Positions 63,217-64,000 of a stretch of DNA of 64,000 bases are shown here, in pieces. Below the pieces are notes generated by a model that was not told the origin of the DNA, did no database searches, and saw only the letters and a list, made by a program, of their open reading frames with translations. The position numbers were made by a program, and so were the translations under genes. Within the stretch, counting starts at the first letter, position 1. Every line of letters begins with the position of its first letter. Source of the DNA: Vibrio pomeroyi (GTDB lineage Bacteria > Pseudomonadota > Gammaproteobacteria > Enterobacterales > Vibrionaceae); NCBI RefSeq assembly GCF_024347595.1, contig NZ_AP025507.1, positions 1,364,001 through 1,428,000 on the forward strand. The letters are read 5' to 3'.

Positions 63217-64000
63217 ATGAACTTCACACGTATTAATGCGTTGATGGTGTTGCTTTTGTCGATCTTGATAACTGGCTGCGCCCAACCATACCCCGATGTT
63301 GAACCTGACTTCGAAGCAAACTGGCAAAGCACGGAGCACCAAGCTGAGGTGTACCTGATCCCAACTGCACCAGAGGCCTTCGCTCGTCGTATCGAGCTCG
63401 TTCGCCAAGCGCAACACTCTATTGATATGACCTACTTCTCTTGGGAACGTGACACACTTGGTTTGATGCTTCTAAACGAGCTAAAGCAAGCGGCAGATCG
63501 TGATGTTCACGTGCGACTAACCTTAGATGACCTACTGGTTTTTAATGATAAATGGCTAGCGGAATTGGACTCACACCCTAATATTGAGATTCGACTTTTC
63601 AACCCTTTTGAATCACGTAAAGCTGGCTGGATTGGTCGTGCGTTCAACTTCTCCACTCATCAAAAACAACTAGATAATCGGCTTCACGAGAAGTACTTTA
63701 ACGTTGATCATCACTCGATGATTTTAGGTGGAAGAAACATTGGCAATGATTACTTTGGCTATAGCGAGAATGCCAATTTCTTTGATATGGACGTTTTGTT
63801 TCGAGGTGACGTAATCGCGTCTTTCGACAACAATTACCAAGCACTTTGGGATAGCGAATATGTTGTGCCAATTCAAGAACGAATCAAAGTCAAAGAACAA
63901 GGCCAATACAAAGCGTTTACCAAGGCAATAAATAAAGGTGAGAAGAATAAAAAACCGATTACTTTCGATGTTGAGCAACAGATAACCCGCCTGAGCGAAC
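63217..64000 (+). CDS. Phospholipase-D-family lipoprotein (ClsC/YmdC-like), C-terminus outside the window
   Basis: The frame opens at ATG 63217 and runs to the right edge without a stop (261 codons). It begins with a lipoprotein signal (MVLLLSILITGC, lipobox Cys about residue 21). The first HKD motif is HEKYFNVD at about residues 157-164 followed by GGRNIGNDYF, as in the ClsC/YmdC cardiolipin-synthase branch of the phospholipase-D superfamily. FNPFESR and QHSIDMTYFSWE also match. The second HKD motif should lie outside the window. The product may act on membrane phospholipids at the periplasmic side. It follows the esterase gene by 64 bases and probably shares its transcript. Confidence 0.87.
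   Translation, partial: MNFTRINALMVLLLSILITGCAQPYPDVEPDFEANWQSTEHQAEVYLIPTAPEAFARRIELVRQAQHSIDMTYFSWERDTLGLMLLNELKQAADRDVHVRLTLDDLLVFNDKWLAELDSHPNIEIRLFNPFESRKAGWIGRAFNFSTHQKQLDNRLHEKYFNVDHHSMILGGRNIGNDYFGYSENANFFDMDVLFRGDVIASFDNNYQALWDSEYVVPIQERIKVKEQGQYKAFTKAINKGEKNKKPITFDVEQQITRLSE

Noticed and set aside
1..64000. tRNA, rRNA, CRISPR arrays, prophage, toxin-antitoxin pairs
   Set aside because: Searched by eye on both strands; none found.

Overview
The window reads as a Vibrio chromosome segment, most like the Splendidus-type marine vibrios. The evidence is the gene content: a fadL-volA pair, a HutA-type heme receptor, aaeXAB, SgrR, several small proteins that look like Vibrio-restricted DUF families, and about 44% GC. 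No rRNA, tRNA, CRISPR array, prophage or intact insertion sequence is visible. fadL-volA, hutA and galE lie on the second chromosome of V. cholerae, so this may be a chromosome 2 segment; that is inference from memory of gene order, not proof.

Layout. 1-5.1 kb: a truncated secreted protein, a 1.15 kb non-coding stretch with repeated TTCATGAA palindromes, yciH with a small partner, a degenerate tyrosine recombinase, ddl and a SPOR lipoprotein. 5.3-11.4 kb: the lysine acetyltransferase patZ overlapping a LysR gene tail to tail, then a heme receptor behind a Fur-like site and an uncatalogued 24-residue membrane peptide. 11.5-17.2 kb: galE and a tightly coupled TonB-receptor / YfiR / CHASE8-HAMP-PAS-GGDEF operon that looks like an outer-membrane-to-c-di-GMP signalling unit. 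17.4-20 kb: 5-oxoprolinase pxpABC. 20-25.8 kb: an FAD oxidoreductase, a DnaA-box cluster, and a YbbAP-like ABC transporter whose first gene shares its start-codon bases with divergent tesA. 25.9-33.2 kb: fabV, a GAF/EAL phosphodiesterase, an ABC-class ATPase and a stand-alone PBP2. 33.3-42 kb: a J-domain protein, a 2OG-Fe(II) oxygenase, YjdF, a Zn-ribbon protein abutted by a MITE-like element, an EamA exporter with SgrR, a hotdog thioesterase, and M48 and M50 proteases. 42.4-51 kb: fadL-volA (fatty acid and lysophospholipid use), PhnA, an Omp85 protein behind a structured leader with an intrinsic terminator, a LysR regulator and a patatin lipoprotein operon. 51.3-58.8 kb: pdxY, the aspartate decarboxylase/antiporter pair aspD-aspT, and the aaeXAB efflux operon. 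58.8-64 kb: an outer-membrane protein, a carboxylesterase lipoprotein and a phospholipase-D-family lipoprotein cut by the window end.

Functional themes. Lipid handling at the envelope recurs (fadL, volA, tesA, fabV, patatin, the esterase and the PLD protein). c-di-GMP turnover has one probable cyclase and one probable phosphodiesterase. Amino acid and pH handling is represented by pxpABC and aspDT. Most genes end in clear intrinsic terminators, and many start codons were set by Shine-Dalgarno spacing rather than by longest open frame.
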